A stretch of DNA of 64,000 nt, from assembly GCF_000269965.1 (NCBI RefSeq), contig NC_017219.1, forward strand, positions 1,612,001 through 1,676,000, given 5' to 3'. Origin of the DNA: Bifidobacterium longum subsp. infantis ATCC 15697 = JCM 1222 = DSM 20088. GTDB lineage: Bacteria; Actinomycetota; Actinomycetes; Actinomycetales; Bifidobacteriaceae. Every line of letters starts with the position of its first letter. The first letter of the stretch is position 1. The notes beneath the pieces were generated by a model. It made no database searches, had not been told where the DNA came from, and worked only from the letters and a program-made list of their open reading frames with translations. The position numbers and the translations under genes were made by a program. Shown here in pieces: positions 63,149 through 64,000 of the stretch.

Positions 63149-63354
63149 ACGGAGTACAGCTTACCAACCATCTGACCGCGCAATTCAGGGCCTCAGCCCT
63201 GAGCCGGTACGAGGCCAGAATCACCGAGGACGGCGACTTCAGAGCCTACATATACGCCATGAGCCTCAAACGTCTCAAACGCAAGTGCGAGAGGTACGCG
63301 AAGCGTGAACGCAAGGCCATCGCATATGTCGCCACGCTCAAGGAGGGATCATGA
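63145..63354 (+). CDS. Hypothetical basic phage protein
   Basis: 69 residues from ATG 63145 (ATGA overlap). Lys/Arg-rich C-terminal half (LKRLKRKCERYAKRERK) suggests nucleic-acid binding. Followed by ATGA start of a 12-codon reading frame (63351-63389) that ends just before whiB and may be a leader or a decayed gene. Confidence 0.55.
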   Translation: MNGVQLTNHLTAQFRASALSRYEARITEDGDFRAYIYAMSLKRLKRKCERYAKRERKAIAYVATLKEGS

Positions 63355-63390
63355 GCGTAAGTAGTCTCAAAACGCGAAGAAGGAATTGAA

Positions 63391-63615
63391 TTGAGCGGCT
63401 GGCGTGACAAGGCCGCGTGCCGTGACATGGACCCTGACCTGTTCTTCCCAACCACGTCCAGCGAGGAACGATTGGCGCTCAAGGCCTGCGCCCAATGTCC
63501 GGCGATATGCGAATGCGCACGGTACGCGGCGCAACACGACAGAATCAGCGGCTACCCATTGCAAGGCGTATGGGGTGGCGTGAACAGGAGCAGAAGAAGG
63601 AATCGAAATGAGTGA
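63391..63615 (+). CDS. WhiB-family iron-sulfur regulator
   Basis: 74 residues from TTG 63391 (GAAGAAGGAATTGAA ahead). Cluster ligands: Cys in DKAACRDMD, then CAQCPAICEC, and the GVWGG turn followed by a basic tail (NRSRRRNR). WhiB proteins bind sigma-A region 4 and alter transcription. Phage copies can reprogram host transcription. Confidence 0.88.
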   Translation: MSGWRDKAACRDMDPDLFFPTTSSEERLALKACAQCPAICECARYAAQHDRISGYPLQGVWGGVNRSRRRNRNE

Positions 63616-63898
63616 CAAGGATATGGTCACGGTTTACGAACGACGTGACGGCAGCAAACCCGGATTATGGTCCGTGTACCGGTATTTGGGGTGGGACGTG
63701 TTTTTCTCGTTCTCCCTCGCGGTGGGCATCACGTCAAAGAATACGATGATGGCCATTGTTCAAGCGTTTTGTCTGCTGGTTTTTCTTGGACTCACCGTCT
63801 GGCAGTTGAACCATCTGACTTGGAGCATCACCGACTATCGGGTGCGTATCAGCTCTAATTTGGAGAAGGGGGCTCATGTTGAGCAAAGCGAAAAGTAA
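63608..63898 (+). CDS. Small membrane protein
   Basis: 96 residues; ATGA-type overlap with whiB. Two hydrophobic segments (VFFSFSLAVGITS, MMAIVQAFCLLVFLGLTVW). Unknown. Confidence 0.62.
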   Translation: MSDKDMVTVYERRDGSKPGLWSVYRYLGWDVFFSFSLAVGITSKNTMMAIVQAFCLLVFLGLTVWQLNHLTWSITDYRVRISSNLEKGAHVEQSEK

Positions 63899-64000
63899 AG
63901 CATGGCAACTGCTCATTGAAGACTCGAACCGTCCGGCAGAGGAGATTCGCTTGGCTACCGGACTTCGGGTCGATGTGATCGAGCAGATGCGCGGGGACGT
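63876..64000 (+). CDS. Hypothetical DNA-binding-like protein (3' end off window)
   Basis: At least 41 residues starting MLSKAKSKAWQLLIED. RPAEEIRLATGLRVDVIEQMR looks like a small helix-turn-helix. GGAGAAGGGGGCTC precedes ATG 63876, which overlaps the previous gene. Cut by the window edge. Confidence 0.55.
   Translation, partial: MLSKAKSKAWQLLIEDSNRPAEEIRLATGLRVDVIEQMRGD

Larger units (their letters stand above)
48718..64000 (+). mobile_element. Integrated prophage, left part (continues beyond window)
   Basis: Integrase at the edge, a leftward lysogeny block with repressor and ImmA/IrrE protease, a divergent operator region, and a long rightward early operon with recombination genes (PDDEXK, ERF, SSB), HNH, methyltransferase, WhiB and many short overlapping genes. 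No structural genes are reached before the window ends. Confidence 0.9.

Overview
The window looks like a Bifidobacterium longum-type chromosome. The support is moderately high G+C, AGGAGG-type ribosome binding sites, a 317-residue bile salt hydrolase next to glnE, a GH129 alpha-N-acetylgalactosaminidase of the bifidobacterial NagBb/NagBl type, and an actinobacterial glycogen synthase. These assignments come from reading the proteins; no database search was run.

1-8.0 kb is housekeeping, mostly on the minus strand: glnE (its 3' end lies off the window), bsh, metF, metE, a SixA-like phosphatase and the tRNA m1A58 methyltransferase. 8.0-25.4 kb is an eroded accessory region. Intact genes (tenA, a metallophosphoesterase, an esterase, two long SWIM zinc-finger proteins, a PRiA4_ORF3-family protein, a GIY-YIG/DUF2075 ATPase facing a MazG-like pyrophosphohydrolase, a Bcp peroxiredoxin) alternate with decayed ones. 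The decayed genes are a frameshifted hydrolase; internally deleted aldo/keto reductase, RarD and carbon-nitrogen hydrolase genes; a truncated SDR joined to a truncated third SWIM gene; an IS256-type transposase; and a toxin-antitoxin pair whose toxin is cut short.

25.4-48.4 kb returns to metabolism and core functions: HAD phosphatase, ABC ATPase, glycogen synthase, GH129 enzyme with a solute-binding lipoprotein, gltB/gltD, a LacI regulator, glycerate kinase, hemW, lepA, rpsT, a TRIC-type membrane protein and mazG. A divergent LacI gene faces a promoter with a perfect 14-bp palindrome that drives two tandem paralogous 42-residue peptides (40737-40865 and 40983-41111). Upstream of the TRIC gene lies a degenerate array with a period near 52 bp.

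48.7 kb to the end is the left arm of an integrated prophage. A tyrosine integrase comes first, then a Panacea-type antitoxin and partner, then a leftward lysogeny block (two membrane proteins, ImmA/IrrE protease, CI-like repressor). A three-operator switch region has divergent, apparently leaderless promoters. The rightward early operon holds a Cro-like protein, a DivIVA-like miniprotein, PDDEXK nuclease, ERF annealing protein, SSB, HNH nuclease, a DNA methyltransferase interrupted at a G10 tract, an Arr-like ADP-ribosyltransferase, a WhiB protein and many small, translationally coupled unknown genes. The right end of the prophage lies beyond the window.
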